This document shows, in pieces, positions 26,761 to 35,748 of a stretch of 64,000 nucleotides of DNA; positions within the stretch are counted from its first letter, which is position 1; every line of letters begins with the position of its first letter. Source of the DNA: Acidimicrobiales bacterium. GTDB taxonomy: Bacteria > Actinomycetota > Acidimicrobiia > Acidimicrobiales > VFJN01. The notes under the pieces are model-generated. The model searched no databases. It worked only from the letters and a program-made list of their open reading frames with translations, and was not told the origin of the DNA. The stretch covers positions 1 through 64,000 of the forward strand of contig DATHJB010000043.1 of assembly GCA_035316325.1 (NCBI GenBank), read 5' to 3'. Made by a program: the position numbers and the translations under genes.

Positions 26761-29700
26761 TAGCGGACCTCGATGAAGTCCCAGGTGGCGGGGAAGGTGG
26801 GTGCGGGCCCGGTCGAAGTGGAGATGATGCCGACCGCCGGGCCGGCGGCACCGGAGAGCCACGACGCCGGGATCGCCTGCGGGGGGCCGACGGCCACCGG
26901 TGCGGCGCCGTCGAGCGAGTAGCTGGCCTGCACGGTCAGCGCGGCCGGGTCGACCCGCAGGAAGAGGTCGACCGTGGGCCCCGACGCCGGCCACAGCGGG
27001 CCCGGTGCGGTCACCGTGGATGCGGCATCCGCCACCTCCCGCACCAGGGTGAACCCGCCGGCTCCACCGTTGGCGGCGACCACCAGCTTCACGTAGTCGC
27101 TCTGGGTACCGGTCCCGAAGGTCACCCCGTAGGACTGGCCGCCGAACGCGGACGTCCCGGCGAACGGCGCCGGCAGCCGCGTCCGCACCGTGAACGGCTC
27201 CGACGACGCCGTCACGTCGATGCCGAACTGGAAGCCGTACTCCTGGCTGTTGGGCGCGCCCACGGCGTCCCCGTCGGCCACCTCGTCGACGGTGAGGACC
27301 CCCGCGGCGCCGCCCGCGGTCATCTTCGAGGGGTCGAACAGGCTGGCGTAGTCGGCGGCCCCGTTGGTCATGAGCCCGGTGAAGCCGAGGCCGAGGATCC
27401 CGCCCGCGGGCGGGGCGTCGTTGTCCCAGGTGTAGCTGACCGGCAGCGACGTGGTCCGGCCGTTGGCGGGGTCGCGGGCGAAGCGGTCGGAGGTGTCGGC
27501 CGCCCCGTCGTTGTCGTCGTCGGGGTCGTTGCGGTCGGAGGTGTGGTCGCCGTCGGCGTCGGGCGGGACGTCGGCGGCCGAGCACGGGTTGGTGCCGTTG
27601 TCGATCTCGTCGGCGTTGTCGAACAGGTCGCCGTCCTCGTCGACGCCGGGGTCGTCGGCGCCGGAGCAGACGAAGTCGGCGGGCTCGAACACGACGATGG
27701 CGTCGCCGACCATGTCGGCGACCCAGATCGTCCCGGGGAACGGATCGTCCACGCCCGAGGCGGTGAGGTCGAGCGGCAGCTCCGCCGCCGACGAGAACAT
27801 CGCCGAGCTGTGGGTGACCGCAGTGCCGGCCGCGTCGAGTTGGATGCGGTAGATGCCCTTGTCATGGGAGGCGGCGAACAGGTCGCCCTGGAGGGCGCCG
27901 GCGAAGTTGGGGGCGGTGTACTCGTCGAGCCCGTTGGTCGAGAAGCCGAAGCTGGCCAGGGCGCCCCGCTCGACCTCGTTGCGGTAGTCGCACTCGACCG
28001 GGTTGGCGGCCGACACCGGTGACTGTGGGTTCGCCGGGTTGAAGGTGTTGCCCGGGTTGGCCCGGGTGGGGTTGGGGTGGCCGCCGTAGAAGCCGGGGCC
28101 GGTGATGCGCATGAGGGTGTCGCTGTCGGTGTCGCTCGACTCGACGGTGGCGTTGGTGCACGTGCCGCCGGGGCCGTCGGGCTGGGGGACCCCGCCCCAG
28201 CCGGCGTTGCCGCCGTTGTCGATGGTGTAGAGGGCTCCCGAGGTGGTGCGCACCAGGTCGTAGGGGTTGCGGAAGCCGGGCGCGTAGACCTGCACCGGGC
28301 CGCCGGGCACCAGCCGGGCCATGTTCTGGCCGTCGTTCCCGCCGAACGGGTCGTTGGCGTCGGTGGTGCCGGGGCGGTCCTCGTCGTCGAGCGTGGGCAG
28401 GTTGTAGGTGGTGCTGCCGATGGCGTCGAGGTCGATGCGCAGGATCGCGCCCGACAGGGCGTACTCGGGCAGGAAGGCGAAGTTGTGCGACGGCCCGCCC
28501 TTGTTGGTGTTGCCGCCGTAGGCGAGGAGCAGGTCGTTGGTGGCCGGGTCGAGGGACAGGCCGTTGCCGGTGTGGTTCTCCTCGGAGCGGGGCAGGCCGC
28601 GGACCAGGTCGGTCCTGGTCCAGGTGCTGCCGCTGCGCTGCAGGCGCGACACGATGCCGGAGTTGGTGTCGAGGTTCAGGTCGTTGCCGGCGGGGCCGCC
28701 GTCGGAGCCGGCACCGATGCGCGGGTCCGACGAGTTGACGTAGACCACCGGGTTGGCCGCCGTCCCGGTGACCAGCAGCCCGGTGACGAGACGGCCGGTG
28801 ACCGCGGGGTTGGGCACGCCGTCGTCGTTGCGGTTGGGCAGGGCACCGACGAGGCCGATGGTCTCGGCGGCGGTCACCGCGTACGCGTCCTCGCCGGTGC
28901 GGGCGACGGTGAGCACCCGGATGGTGCCGTTCATCTGGGCGACGTAGAGGCGGCCGTCGGGGCCGAACTGCAGCGACGTCGGCGCGGCCAACCCGAGGCC
29001 GGCGACACCTGCGAGCTGCGACTTCCCGAACGACGGGTGGATCGTCGACGGCGGCGGGCCGGCGGTGCCGCCGAGGGGCACGACCAGCGGTGCGTTGGTG
29101 CCGGTGTGGTTGACGGTGAGGTTGGCGGACTTGGTGCCGGTGCTGCTGGCGAGGAACGCGACCGGCACGCTGGTCGACCCGCCGGGGGCGAGCACGACCG
29201 GCTGCCCGTCGGCGAACCGGTCGGTGAACATCTTGGCGTTGGTGCCACCGATCGTCGTCGAGGTGATCGTCAAGGGACCGAGGGTGCCGACGTTGGTGAG
29301 CACCACGTTCTGGGTGGAGGTCTGGCGGACGGTGGCCGACGCGAAGTTGGTGCCCCCGGAGGCGGCCAGCGTGGGGGGCGCGTCGTTGGAGGCGGTCACG
29401 ACCTCGATCGCGCCGATGGCGGGGTTCTGCACGCCGTGGCTGAACGAGACGTTCACCGTTCCGTCGGACATGGCGGGCACCGAGAGGACGATCGCCTTGT
29501 TGGCGCCGGCGAGGGCGAAGACGTCGACGTCGCGCAGGGCGACGCTGCCCTCCACGACGACGTCGTAGAGGCGGGCGCCGACCGACTGGGTGGACGGGTA
29601 GGTGTCGGCCAGGTACAGGCGCACCGTGACCGGCAGCCCCGCGGTGACCGGGAACGCCCAGGCGAGGTTGGGTGACGGGGGATCGTCGTAGCGCTCGTTC

Positions 29701-30662
29701 TGCAGCAGTGCCATCGGGGTGCCGGCCGGCACCGACGGGTGGGTCATGTTGACGGTGGCCGTGCTGGTCGCCACCTTGTTGCCGGTGGCCGCCGCGTTGA
29801 CGAGGGCCGACGGGGCGGCGGCGGTGTCGGCCGCCCATGCCGGGGTGCCCGCTTGGCCGACGACGGCGGGCCCGCCGGCGTTGACCCGGTGCAACACCAC
29901 GGGCGGGGCGGTGGTCTGCCCGGTGCCGCTGAGCGACACCTTCACGGGCGAGTTGGTGCCGGTGTGGCTGACGACCAGCTGGGCGGCCCGAGCGCCGGCG
30001 GCCGTGGGTGTGAAGCGGGCGGTGAGGGTGACGGTCTCGCCCGGGTCGAGCACCACGGGCTGGTCGGCGAAGCTGTCGGAGAACATCGCCGCCGCCGTGC
30101 CGGTGACGCTGGTGGAGCTCACCGTGACCGTGCCGGAGGTGCCGGTGTTCGTCAGCACGACGTCGTGGTTGGCGGTCTGCCCCAAGGTAGTCGTGGGGAA
30201 GGCGACGGAGCCGGGCGTGGCCTGCAGGGGGTGGACCCCGAGGGGCGCCGCCACGGCCGTGCCCGCGATCGGCACGCTGAACGCGCCACTGGCGTTGTGG
30301 TTGATGCGCAGGGTGGCGTCGTGGGTGCCGGTGGCAGTGGGGGAGTAGGTGATGGCGACGATCGTGGTCTGGCCGGCCCCGAGCACCCGCGACGAGGCGT
30401 CGTCGAAGCTGTCGGTGTACATGGCGGCGCCGGTGCCGGCCATGCCCATCGACTCGAGTGTGATCGACCCGCTGGTGTTGGTGTTCTTGATGGTGAGGTT
30501 CTTGTTCACCGACTGCCCGACGGTGACCTGGCCGAAGTCGAACGGGTTGGGGGTCACCGCGATGCCGGCCGGCGTGACGAGGCAGCCGGTGAGCCCGGCG
30601 GCCAGGGCGGCGACGAGCGCGCCCGCGATCCCGCGACGACCCTTGCCTGCCCGTCCGCCCAT
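26760..30662 (-). CDS. Large multidomain lipoprotein: choice-of-anchor-D, malectin-like and PQQ/sorbosone-dehydrogenase-like propeller
   Basis: 1300 residues. Lipoprotein signal with lipobox LTGC (Cys27). Then two choice-of-anchor-D Ig-like repeats (about 35-135 and 147-247), a malectin-like domain (257-425), a third repeat (430-535), and a glucose/sorbosone-dehydrogenase-like beta-propeller (545-1000; LYVAQMNGTIRVL, GFRNPYDLV). Calcium-type thrombospondin-3 repeats (1005-1070; DEDGDLFDNADEIDNG) and a jelly-roll C-terminus complete it. Probably surface-exposed and sugar-binding or sugar-oxidising. The ATG at 30662 has a purine-rich ribosome site. Confidence 0.8.
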   Translation of the reverse strand: MGGRAGKGRRGIAGALVAALAAGLTGCLVTPAGIAVTPNPFDFGQVTVGQSVNKNLTIKNTNTSGSITLESMGMAGTGAAMYTDSFDDASSRVLGAGQTTIVAITYSPTATGTHDATLRINHNASGAFSVPIAGTAVAAPLGVHPLQATPGSVAFPTTTLGQTANHDVVLTNTGTSGTVTVSSTSVTGTAAAMFSDSFADQPVVLDPGETVTLTARFTPTAAGARAAQLVVSHTGTNSPVKVSLSGTGQTTAPPVVLHRVNAGGPAVVGQAGTPAWAADTAAAPSALVNAAATGNKVATSTATVNMTHPSVPAGTPMALLQNERYDDPPSPNLAWAFPVTAGLPVTVRLYLADTYPSTQSVGARLYDVVVEGSVALRDVDVFALAGANKAIVLSVPAMSDGTVNVSFSHGVQNPAIGAIEVVTASNDAPPTLAASGGTNFASATVRQTSTQNVVLTNVGTLGPLTITSTTIGGTNAKMFTDRFADGQPVVLAPGGSTSVPVAFLASSTGTKSANLTVNHTGTNAPLVVPLGGTAGPPPSTIHPSFGKSQLAGVAGLGLAAPTSLQFGPDGRLYVAQMNGTIRVLTVARTGEDAYAVTAAETIGLVGALPNRNDDGVPNPAVTGRLVTGLLVTGTAANPVVYVNSSDPRIGAGSDGGPAGNDLNLDTNSGIVSRLQRSGSTWTRTDLVRGLPRSEENHTGNGLSLDPATNDLLLAYGGNTNKGGPSHNFAFLPEYALSGAILRIDLDAIGSTTYNLPTLDDEDRPGTTDANDPFGGNDGQNMARLVPGGPVQVYAPGFRNPYDLVRTTSGALYTIDNGGNAGWGGVPQPDGPGGTCTNATVESSDTDSDTLMRITGPGFYGGHPNPTRANPGNTFNPANPQSPVSAANPVECDYRNEVERGALASFGFSTNGLDEYTAPNFAGALQGDLFAASHDKGIYRIQLDAAGTAVTHSSAMFSSAAELPLDLTASGVDDPFPGTIWVADMVGDAIVVFEPADFVCSGADDPGVDEDGDLFDNADEIDNGTNPCSAADVPPDADGDHTSDRNDPDDDNDGAADTSDRFARDPANGRTTSLPVSYTWDNDAPPAGGILGLGFTGLMTNGAADYASLFDPSKMTAGGAAGVLTVDEVADGDAVGAPNSQEYGFQFGIDVTASSEPFTVRTRLPAPFAGTSAFGGQSYGVTFGTGTQSDYVKLVVAANGGAGGFTLVREVADAASTVTAPGPLWPASGPTVDLFLRVDPAALTVQASYSLDGAAPVAVGPPQAIPASWLSGAAGPAVGIISTSTGPAPTFPATWDFIEVR

Positions 30663-30742
30663 GCCCTGTCCTGCCTTCGCCTGCGCCTCGCCGGCTGTTT
30701 GCCGTCCATTTACTAGCGCGGACCGGGCCGGCCGTGTCGAGC

Positions 30743-30790
30743 AACCCGGTGAAGGCCTTCGGCTTCACTGTCACACCGGTTAAGTAGCCT
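30743..30790. promoter_or_regulatory. Nested palindrome and -10 hexamer upstream of carboxylase gene
   Basis: AACCCGGTGAAG (30743-30754) pairs with CTTCAC (30763-30768) and ACCGGTT (30775-30781), giving a 39-bp imperfect nested hairpin over the expected -35 region. TAGCCT (30785-30790) follows, seven bases before ATG 30798. It may be an operator, or a further member of the palindromic elements seen elsewhere; the sequence does not match either family. Confidence 0.45.
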
Positions 30791-30797
30791 CGGTGGC

Positions 30798-32351
30798 ATG
30801 ACGGTGTTCGGTCCCGACGAGTTGCCCGAGGGGTCCAGCGAGCTGACCCAGCGGGTGGAGCGCGCGCTCGCCGGCAACCTCGCCAAGGTGGGCGACAAGC
30901 TGGCGAAGCAGAACAAGCTGTTCGTGCGCGACCGGCTGGCGCTGCTGCTCGACGAGGGGTCGTTCGCCGAGGACGCCCTGCTGGCCAACAACACGGCCGA
31001 CGACCTGCCGGCCGACGGGGTCGTCACCGGGGTGGGGCGGGTCGACGGCCGGCCGGTGTGCGTGATGGCCAACGACCCCACGGTGAAGGCGGGGTCCTGG
31101 GGGGCCCGTACGGTCGAGAAGATCGTGCGGCTCACGGAGTACGCGCTGCACCACGAGCTGCCGGTGTTCTGGCTGGTCGACTCGGCGGGTGCCCGGATCA
31201 CCGACCAGGTCGAGCTGTTCCCGGGCCGTCGGGGCGCCGGTCGGATCTTCTACAACCAGGTGCGGCTGTCGGGGCGGGTGCCCCAGGTCTGCTGCCTGTT
31301 CGGGCCGTCGGCGGCGGGCGGCGCCTACATCCCGTCGTTCTGCGACGTGGTGTTCATGGTGGAGGGCAACGCCTCCATGTACCTGGGGTCGCCGCGGATG
31401 GCCGAGATGGTGATCGGCGAGAAGGCCACGTTCGAGGAGATGGGCGGTGCCCGGATGCACGCCACCTTGTCGGGCTGCGGCGACAACCTGGCGGTCGACG
31501 ACGCCGACGCCCTCGACCAGGCCCGCGCCTGGTTCAGCTACTTCCCGCAGACGTGGCGGGAGGTCCCGCCGCGCTACGAGGCCCGACCACCGGCCGCGGC
31601 GCTGACCGCGGCGGTCGTGCCCGCCGAGGAGCAGCTCGCCTACGACATGCACGAGGTGATCGACGGGCTGGTCGACGCCGAGTCGTTCTTCGAGCGCATG
31701 CCGCTGTTCGCCCCGGAGCTGATCACCGGCCTGGCGCTCCTCGACGGGCAGCCGGTGGGCGTGGTCGCCAACAACCCGCAGAACAAGGGCGGGGTGCTGT
31801 TCGTCGACTCGGCCGACAAGGCGGCCCGGTTCGTCTGGCTGTGCGACGCCTTCAACGTCCCGCTGCTGTTCCTGGCCGACGTGCCGGGCTTCATGATCGG
31901 CACCGAGGTCGAGCGGCACGGGATCATCCGCCACGGGGCGAAGATGGTCACGGCGGTGAGCGAGGCGACGGTGCCGAAGCTGTCGGTGATCGTGCGGAAG
32001 GCCTACGGGGCCGGGCTGTACGCCATGTCGGGGCCGGCGTTCGAGCCCGAGGCGACGATCGCCCTCCCGACGGCCCGCATCGCGGTGATGGGGCCCGACG
32101 CCGCGGTCAACGCGGTGTTCGCCAACAAGATCGCCGCCATCGAGGATCCCGACGAGCGCGAGGCCTTCGTCGAGGCGCAGCGCCGGGAGTACGAGGCCGA
32201 CGTCGACCTGTACCGCCTGGCCTCCGAGCTCGTGATCGACGCCGTCGTCGACTTCCCCCAGCTCCGCGACGAGTGCATCCGCCGCCTCGCCCTGGCCACG
32301 GGCAAGCGGCGCGAGTTCTCGGACCGCCGCCACGGGGTGCCGCCGGTATGA
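30798..32351 (+). CDS. Acyl-CoA carboxylase, carboxyltransferase (beta) subunit
   Basis: 517 residues. Two crotonase-like halves with SAGARI, FGPSAAGGAYIPSFCDVVFM, GGARMHATLSGCGDNLA, the second-half oxyanion segment VPGFMIGTEVE and YGAGLYAMSG. The GGARMH-SGCGD-A segment resembles methylcrotonyl- and other branched acyl-CoA carboxylases. The HMG-CoA-lyase-like gene coupled downstream supports a role in leucine or similar branched-chain breakdown. The biotin-carrying alpha subunit must be elsewhere. Confidence 0.88.
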   Translation: MTVFGPDELPEGSSELTQRVERALAGNLAKVGDKLAKQNKLFVRDRLALLLDEGSFAEDALLANNTADDLPADGVVTGVGRVDGRPVCVMANDPTVKAGSWGARTVEKIVRLTEYALHHELPVFWLVDSAGARITDQVELFPGRRGAGRIFYNQVRLSGRVPQVCCLFGPSAAGGAYIPSFCDVVFMVEGNASMYLGSPRMAEMVIGEKATFEEMGGARMHATLSGCGDNLAVDDADALDQARAWFSYFPQTWREVPPRYEARPPAAALTAAVVPAEEQLAYDMHEVIDGLVDAESFFERMPLFAPELITGLALLDGQPVGVVANNPQNKGGVLFVDSADKAARFVWLCDAFNVPLLFLADVPGFMIGTEVERHGIIRHGAKMVTAVSEATVPKLSVIVRKAYGAGLYAMSGPAFEPEATIALPTARIAVMGPDAAVNAVFANKIAAIEDPDEREAFVEAQRREYEADVDLYRLASELVIDAVVDFPQLRDECIRRLALATGKRREFSDRRHGVPPV

Positions 32352-33256
32352 GCGCGTCCGAGCGGGTGACGATTCGGGAGGTGGGGCCGCGTGACGGGCT
32401 CCAACCCGAGGCGGTGCAGCCGGTGACGGTGCGGGCGGGGTTGGTCGACCGGTTGGTGGCGGCGGGGGTGACGACGGTCGAGGCGGTGGCGTTCGTGTCG
32501 CCCAGGGCGGTCCCGCAGATGGAGGGCGCGGGCGAGGTGCTGGCCGCGGTGGAGCGGGTGGAGGGGGTCCGGTACCTGGCGCTGGTCCCCAACGCCAAGG
32601 GGGCCGAGCTGGCCGTGGCCGCGGGGGTCGACGGGCTGTCGCTCACGGTGTCGGCCTCGGCCGTCTACAGCCAGCGCAACGTGCGGATGTCGGTGGAGGA
32701 GTCGTTGGGCCAGGTGGCCGCGGTGCGCCGGGTGGTGGGCGCCGCGCTGCCGCTCGACACCGTGATCTCCTGCGCCTTCGGGTCGCCGTACGAGGGTGAC
32801 ATCCCGGTCGCCGAGGTGGCGGCCATCGCCGGCCGGGCCACCGACGCCGGTTCCACCAGCCTCACGTTCGCCGACACCACCGGCATGGGCGGCCCCCGGG
32901 GCGTGGAGGAGCTGCTGGCCGTGGTGGGCGTCGACGTCGGCCTGCACCTCCACGACACCCGCGGCACCGCGCTGGTCAACGCCTATGCGGGGCTCCAGGC
33001 CGGCGTCCGCCGCTTCGACACCGCGGTGGGCGGCATCGGCGGCTCCCCGTTCGCCAAGGGGGCGGGCGGCAACCTCGCCACCGAGGACCTGGTCAACCTG
33101 TGCGACAGCCTCGGCCTCGCCACCGGCATCGACCTGGCGCAGCTGCTCGACGTCTCCCGCGGCCTCGCCGACACCCTCGGCCACCCCATGCCCTCCCGCC
33201 TCACCGCCGCCGGCCCGTCGACGGCGCCTACGGCGCCTGAGAAGGGCCGCGGATAG
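32348..33256 (+). CDS. HMG-CoA lyase-like protein with altered active-site loop
   Basis: 302 residues from ATG 32348, overlapping the previous stop (ATGA). TIM barrel with VGPRDGLQPE (catalytic Arg-Asp), HLHDTRG (metal His pair) and SCAFGSPYEGD. The flexible-loop signature reads GGIGGSPFAKGAGGNLATED; the Cys of the classical GG-GGCP loop, needed for HMG-CoA cleavage in characterised lyases, is Ser here. It could still be an aldolase-type lyase on another 3-hydroxy-3-methyl acyl-CoA. Context suggests branched-chain degradation. Confidence 0.8.
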   Translation: MSASERVTIREVGPRDGLQPEAVQPVTVRAGLVDRLVAAGVTTVEAVAFVSPRAVPQMEGAGEVLAAVERVEGVRYLALVPNAKGAELAVAAGVDGLSLTVSASAVYSQRNVRMSVEESLGQVAAVRRVVGAALPLDTVISCAFGSPYEGDIPVAEVAAIAGRATDAGSTSLTFADTTGMGGPRGVEELLAVVGVDVGLHLHDTRGTALVNAYAGLQAGVRRFDTAVGGIGGSPFAKGAGGNLATEDLVNLCDSLGLATGIDLAQLLDVSRGLADTLGHPMPSRLTAAGPSTAPTAPEKGRG

Positions 33257-33261
33257 GTCCG

Positions 33262-33279
33262 CCTCGCCCCGGAGCGAGG
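33262..33279 (+). terminator. Possible hairpin after the lyase gene
   Basis: CCTCGC (33262-33267) and GCGAGG (33274-33279) enclose a six-base loop, starting a few bases after the stop at 33256. No T-run follows, as usual at this GC content; assignment is tentative. Confidence 0.35.
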
Positions 33280-33370
33280 TGCTGTGCTGCCGGGAGGCCC
33301 CGCTGCCGAGCAGGTCGTCGGCCGCCGAATGCCCACGTGTGGGCTGCACGAACGCCCTGTTCGCGGGCCT

Positions 33371-34171
33371 CTACAGCAGGGTGAGCGATGTGGCGATCTC
33401 GTCGGCGACCTCGCGCTCGAGGTCGAGCTGGCGGAAGGTGAGGTAGGTCAGCTTCCACACCTGGCCGCCATGGACGAGCAGGTAGTCGACGCGGCTGAAC
33501 GCTCCCGATGCGGTGTTCTCGACCCAGGCGATGTCGCCGGACGGACCGGTCAGCCGGCCCTGGGCGGGGTTGGTGACGCCCACGCCGGCGTAGGCGTCGA
33601 CGAACGTACTGACCACCTGGTCGAGCCCCATGTCGCCGGGGTTCCGCTCGATCGCGACGAACGCCGGCTGCGCCGGGCCGGAGTCGGGAGCCTCGCCGTC
33701 GAGGGCGAGCAGACGGGGACCGGTGGAGGCGATCTCGGCGGCGACGTTGTCGGCGAACGTGGCGCCGTCGGGGCTGTCGGGCTGCAGCTGCGCCCCGACG
33801 CCGGTGGCGTCGCCGTCGAGCACGGCGTAGCGCCAGGTGCCCGGGAGGCGGATCGTGAACCCCTGGGCGCCGCCGTCGACGTCCTGCCAGGCGGGCTCGG
33901 GAGCGGTGGTGGTGGTCGTCGAGGTGGAGGTGGAGGTGGACGTCGTGGTGGTCGCCGCCGGCTCCTCCCCGGCGTCCTCGCCGGCGGCGGTGTCGTCCGC
34001 CGGGTCGTCGTCGCCCGACCTGGTGACGACGAACACGCTCGCCGCGGCGACCACGGCCACGATCGCCGCCAGCGCCACCCACAACCCGACCTTCCGCCCT
34101 GCCGGCGGCGGCTCGGCCGCCACCGTGTCGTCGCCCGTGCCGTCCTGTGTCCCGTCCGCCTCGTCGCCCAT
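33371..34171 (-). CDS. Membrane-anchored protein with Thr/Ser linker and extracytoplasmic domain
   Basis: 266 residues: acidic cytoplasmic lead (1-25), one membrane helix (about 28-50), an Asp/Glu/Thr-rich linker with a long Thr-Ser repeat (about 53-92), then a 170-residue domain starting FTIRLPGTWRYAVLDGD. The domain resembles PsbP/Mog1-like folds in layout (PGTW near the start, VAIERNPG in the middle), but this is a weak recollection. A TAGCGT hexamer lies nine bases before the ATG on the minus strand (34181-34186). Confidence 0.6.
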   Translation of the reverse strand: MGDEADGTQDGTGDDTVAAEPPPAGRKVGLWVALAAIVAVVAAASVFVVTRSGDDDPADDTAAGEDAGEEPAATTTTSTSTSTSTTTTTAPEPAWQDVDGGAQGFTIRLPGTWRYAVLDGDATGVGAQLQPDSPDGATFADNVAAEIASTGPRLLALDGEAPDSGPAQPAFVAIERNPGDMGLDQVVSTFVDAYAGVGVTNPAQGRLTGPSGDIAWVENTASGAFSRVDYLLVHGGQVWKLTYLTFRQLDLEREVADEIATSLTLL

Positions 34172-34205
34172 GGTGGCGAGACGCTAGCGCTGGCAGCATG
34201 GGGGG

Positions 34206-34817
34206 ATGTCGTCGCCCGGGCCTGCGCAGAACCGGGTGACGCCGGGCGGGGAGATCGTGGCGCTCGACCAGCGGGGGATGTTCATGGGCAACCGGGGGTG
34301 CATCCACCGGCGGGTCGGGGAGATCGCCCGGCCGTGGCAGGTGCGCCGCTGGATCACCTGCCGGCTGGAGCACAAGGGCTGGGTGGCGCCCAAATGGGAG
34401 CCGAACCGCTGGACGCCGCTGTTCTTCTGGGACGAGGCGGTGGCGCTGGCGGCGGGCCATCGCCCCTGCGCGCTGTGCCGTCGGCCCGACTTCGACCGCT
34501 GGTGCGATGCCTGGGCAGCGGCGTTCGGGGAGCGCCAGCGGGTCGACCCGATGGACCGCCGGATGCACGACGACCGCGTCGACGCGACCCGTTCCCAGCG
34601 CCACCACCTCCTCGCCTGGGCCGACGTCCCCGCCGGTGCGTTCGCCCTGGTGGACGGCTCCCCGTCACTGGTGCTCCGCGACCGGGTCGTGCCGTGGTCG
34701 CCCGCCGGCTACGGCCCGCCGCACGACCGGCCGACCGTGGGCGAGGCCGTGGTGATGACACCGGCCTGCACCGTCGACGTGCTGCGGCACGGCTACGAAC
34801 CGGTGGTCCACCCGTGA
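34206..34817 (+). CDS. Conserved hypothetical protein with PCALCRRPDF motif
   Basis: 203 residues, no signal peptide. Recognisable features: EIVALDQRGMFMGNRGCIH at the start, LFFWDEAVALAAGHRPCALC then RRPDF in the middle and a RHHLLAW segment. I recall a widespread uncharacterised family with these marks; the paired cysteines and histidines may bind a metal. The stop overlaps the GTG of the Nudix gene, so the two are coupled. Confidence 0.65.
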   Translation: MSSPGPAQNRVTPGGEIVALDQRGMFMGNRGCIHRRVGEIARPWQVRRWITCRLEHKGWVAPKWEPNRWTPLFFWDEAVALAAGHRPCALCRRPDFDRWCDAWAAAFGERQRVDPMDRRMHDDRVDATRSQRHHLLAWADVPAGAFALVDGSPSLVLRDRVVPWSPAGYGPPHDRPTVGEAVVMTPACTVDVLRHGYEPVVHP

Positions 34818-35359
34818 TCCTGGAGTTCTGCGCCGACTGCGGCGCACCGCTGGGGAAGCCGCCGCCCTGCGCGTGCGCGTCCTGCGGGGCCGAGTTCTGG
34901 GACAACGCCAAGCCGTGCGGCGGCGCCTTCGTGACCCACCGCGGGCGGTTGCTCTTGGTCCAGCGGGCGCACGCACCGTGGGCCGGCCACTGGGACGTGC
35001 CGGGCGGCTTCTGCGACGGCGCCGAGCACCCGGAGGCGACCACCCTGCGGGAGGTCCGGGAGGAGACGGGCCTGGCGATCCGGCTGACGGGCCTGCTGGG
35101 GATGTGGATCGACCGCTACGGCGACGACACCACGTACGCCACCCTCAACATCTACTTCCACGCCGTGCCCGACCCCGACGGCCCCGACGGCCCCGATGGC
35201 GTCGATGGGGACGTCGTCGCCGCGGTAGTCGCCGAGGACGAGATCGCCGCCGTCCGTTGGTTCACACCCGCCGAGCTGGCCGATGCCCCGCTGGCGTTCT
35301 CGGATCACATGCGTGACGCCGTCGACCGCTGGCTCACGTGGGACGCGGGGCGTACATGA
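34814..35359 (+). CDS. Nudix hydrolase with N-terminal zinc ribbon
   Basis: 181 residues from GTG 34814. A Cys-rich ribbon (CADCGAPLG, then [11 protein letters not shown]) precedes the Nudix domain with [20 protein letters not shown] and EVREETGL. Similar zinc-ribbon Nudix proteins include NADH pyrophosphatase-like enzymes, but their SQPWPFPxS motif is not visible, so the substrate is open. A Gly-Asp-Pro repeat (DGPDGPDG) lies in a loop near residue 125. The last 26 bases overlap the ynfA-like gene tail to tail. Confidence 0.8.
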   Translation: MILEFCADCGAPLGKPPPCACASCGAEFWDNAKPCGGAFVTHRGRLLLVQRAHAPWAGHWDVPGGFCDGAEHPEATTLREVREETGLAIRLTGLLGMWIDRYGDDTTYATLNIYFHAVPDPDGPDGPDGVDGDVVAAVVAEDEIAAVRWFTPAELADAPLAFSDHMRDAVDRWLTWDAGRT

Positions 35360-35669
35360 TCACCGCCACGCCGAGGAGGCAGAGGGCGGCGCCGGCGAGG
35401 TCGTAGCGGTCGGGGCGGAAGCCGTCGGCCGCGACGCCCCAGGCCAGGGAGCCGGCGACAAAGATCCCGCCGTAGGCCGCCAGGATCCGGCCGAAGTTGG
35501 GGTCGTCCTGGAGGGTCGCGACGAACCCGTAGGCGGCCAGCGCGGCGATGCCGGCGCCGATCCAGGCGACGCCGCGGTGCTCGCGGACGCCCTGCCAGAC
35601 GAGCCAGGCGCCGCCGATCTCGGCGACGGCGGCGAGGGCGAACAGCAGGAGGGAGCGCAGCACCGACAT
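35334..35669 (-). CDS. YnfA/UPF0060 family small membrane protein
   Basis: 111 residues with four membrane helices, the usual length and layout of this SMR-like family: [17 protein letters not shown] in helix one, [19 protein letters not shown] in helix three, [20 protein letters not shown] in helix four. Implicated in drug or cation efflux in some species; substrate unknown here. Convergent with the upstream Nudix gene. Confidence 0.85.
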   Translation of the reverse strand: MSVLRSLLLFALAAVAEIGGAWLVWQGVREHRGVAWIGAGIAALAAYGFVATLQDDPNFGRILAAYGGIFVAGSLAWGVAADGFRPDRYDLAGAALCLLGVAVIMYAPRPT

Positions 35670-35710
35670 GGCGGCCGACGCTACCCACGCCGGGTGGTGC
35701 GGCGTGGGGC

Positions 35711-35742
35711 TTGACCTTCAAGTCGACTCGAAGGCTTACCCT
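35711..35742 (+). promoter_or_regulatory. MerR-type promoter with operator in an elongated spacer
   Basis: TTGACC (35711-35716) and TACCCT (35737-35742) are separated by 20 bp, longer than the normal 17, and the spacer holds a dyad CCTTCAAGTCGACTCGAAGG (35715-35734) with one mismatched pair. This is the hallmark of promoters that MerR-family activators untwist. ATG 35749 follows six bases later, so the regulator likely controls itself. Confidence 0.8.
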
Positions 35743-35748
35743 GCCGTC

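Noticed and set aside
33890-33970. Short tandem GTGGTGGAGGTGG-like repeats, considered as a CRISPR or VNTR
   Set aside because: They are degenerate Thr/Ser codons of the linker in the membrane-anchored protein on the minus strand; no spacer structure.
35172-35210. GACGGCCCC repeats near the end of the second Nudix gene
   Set aside because: In-frame DGP loop repeat of the protein, too short and degenerate to call an element.
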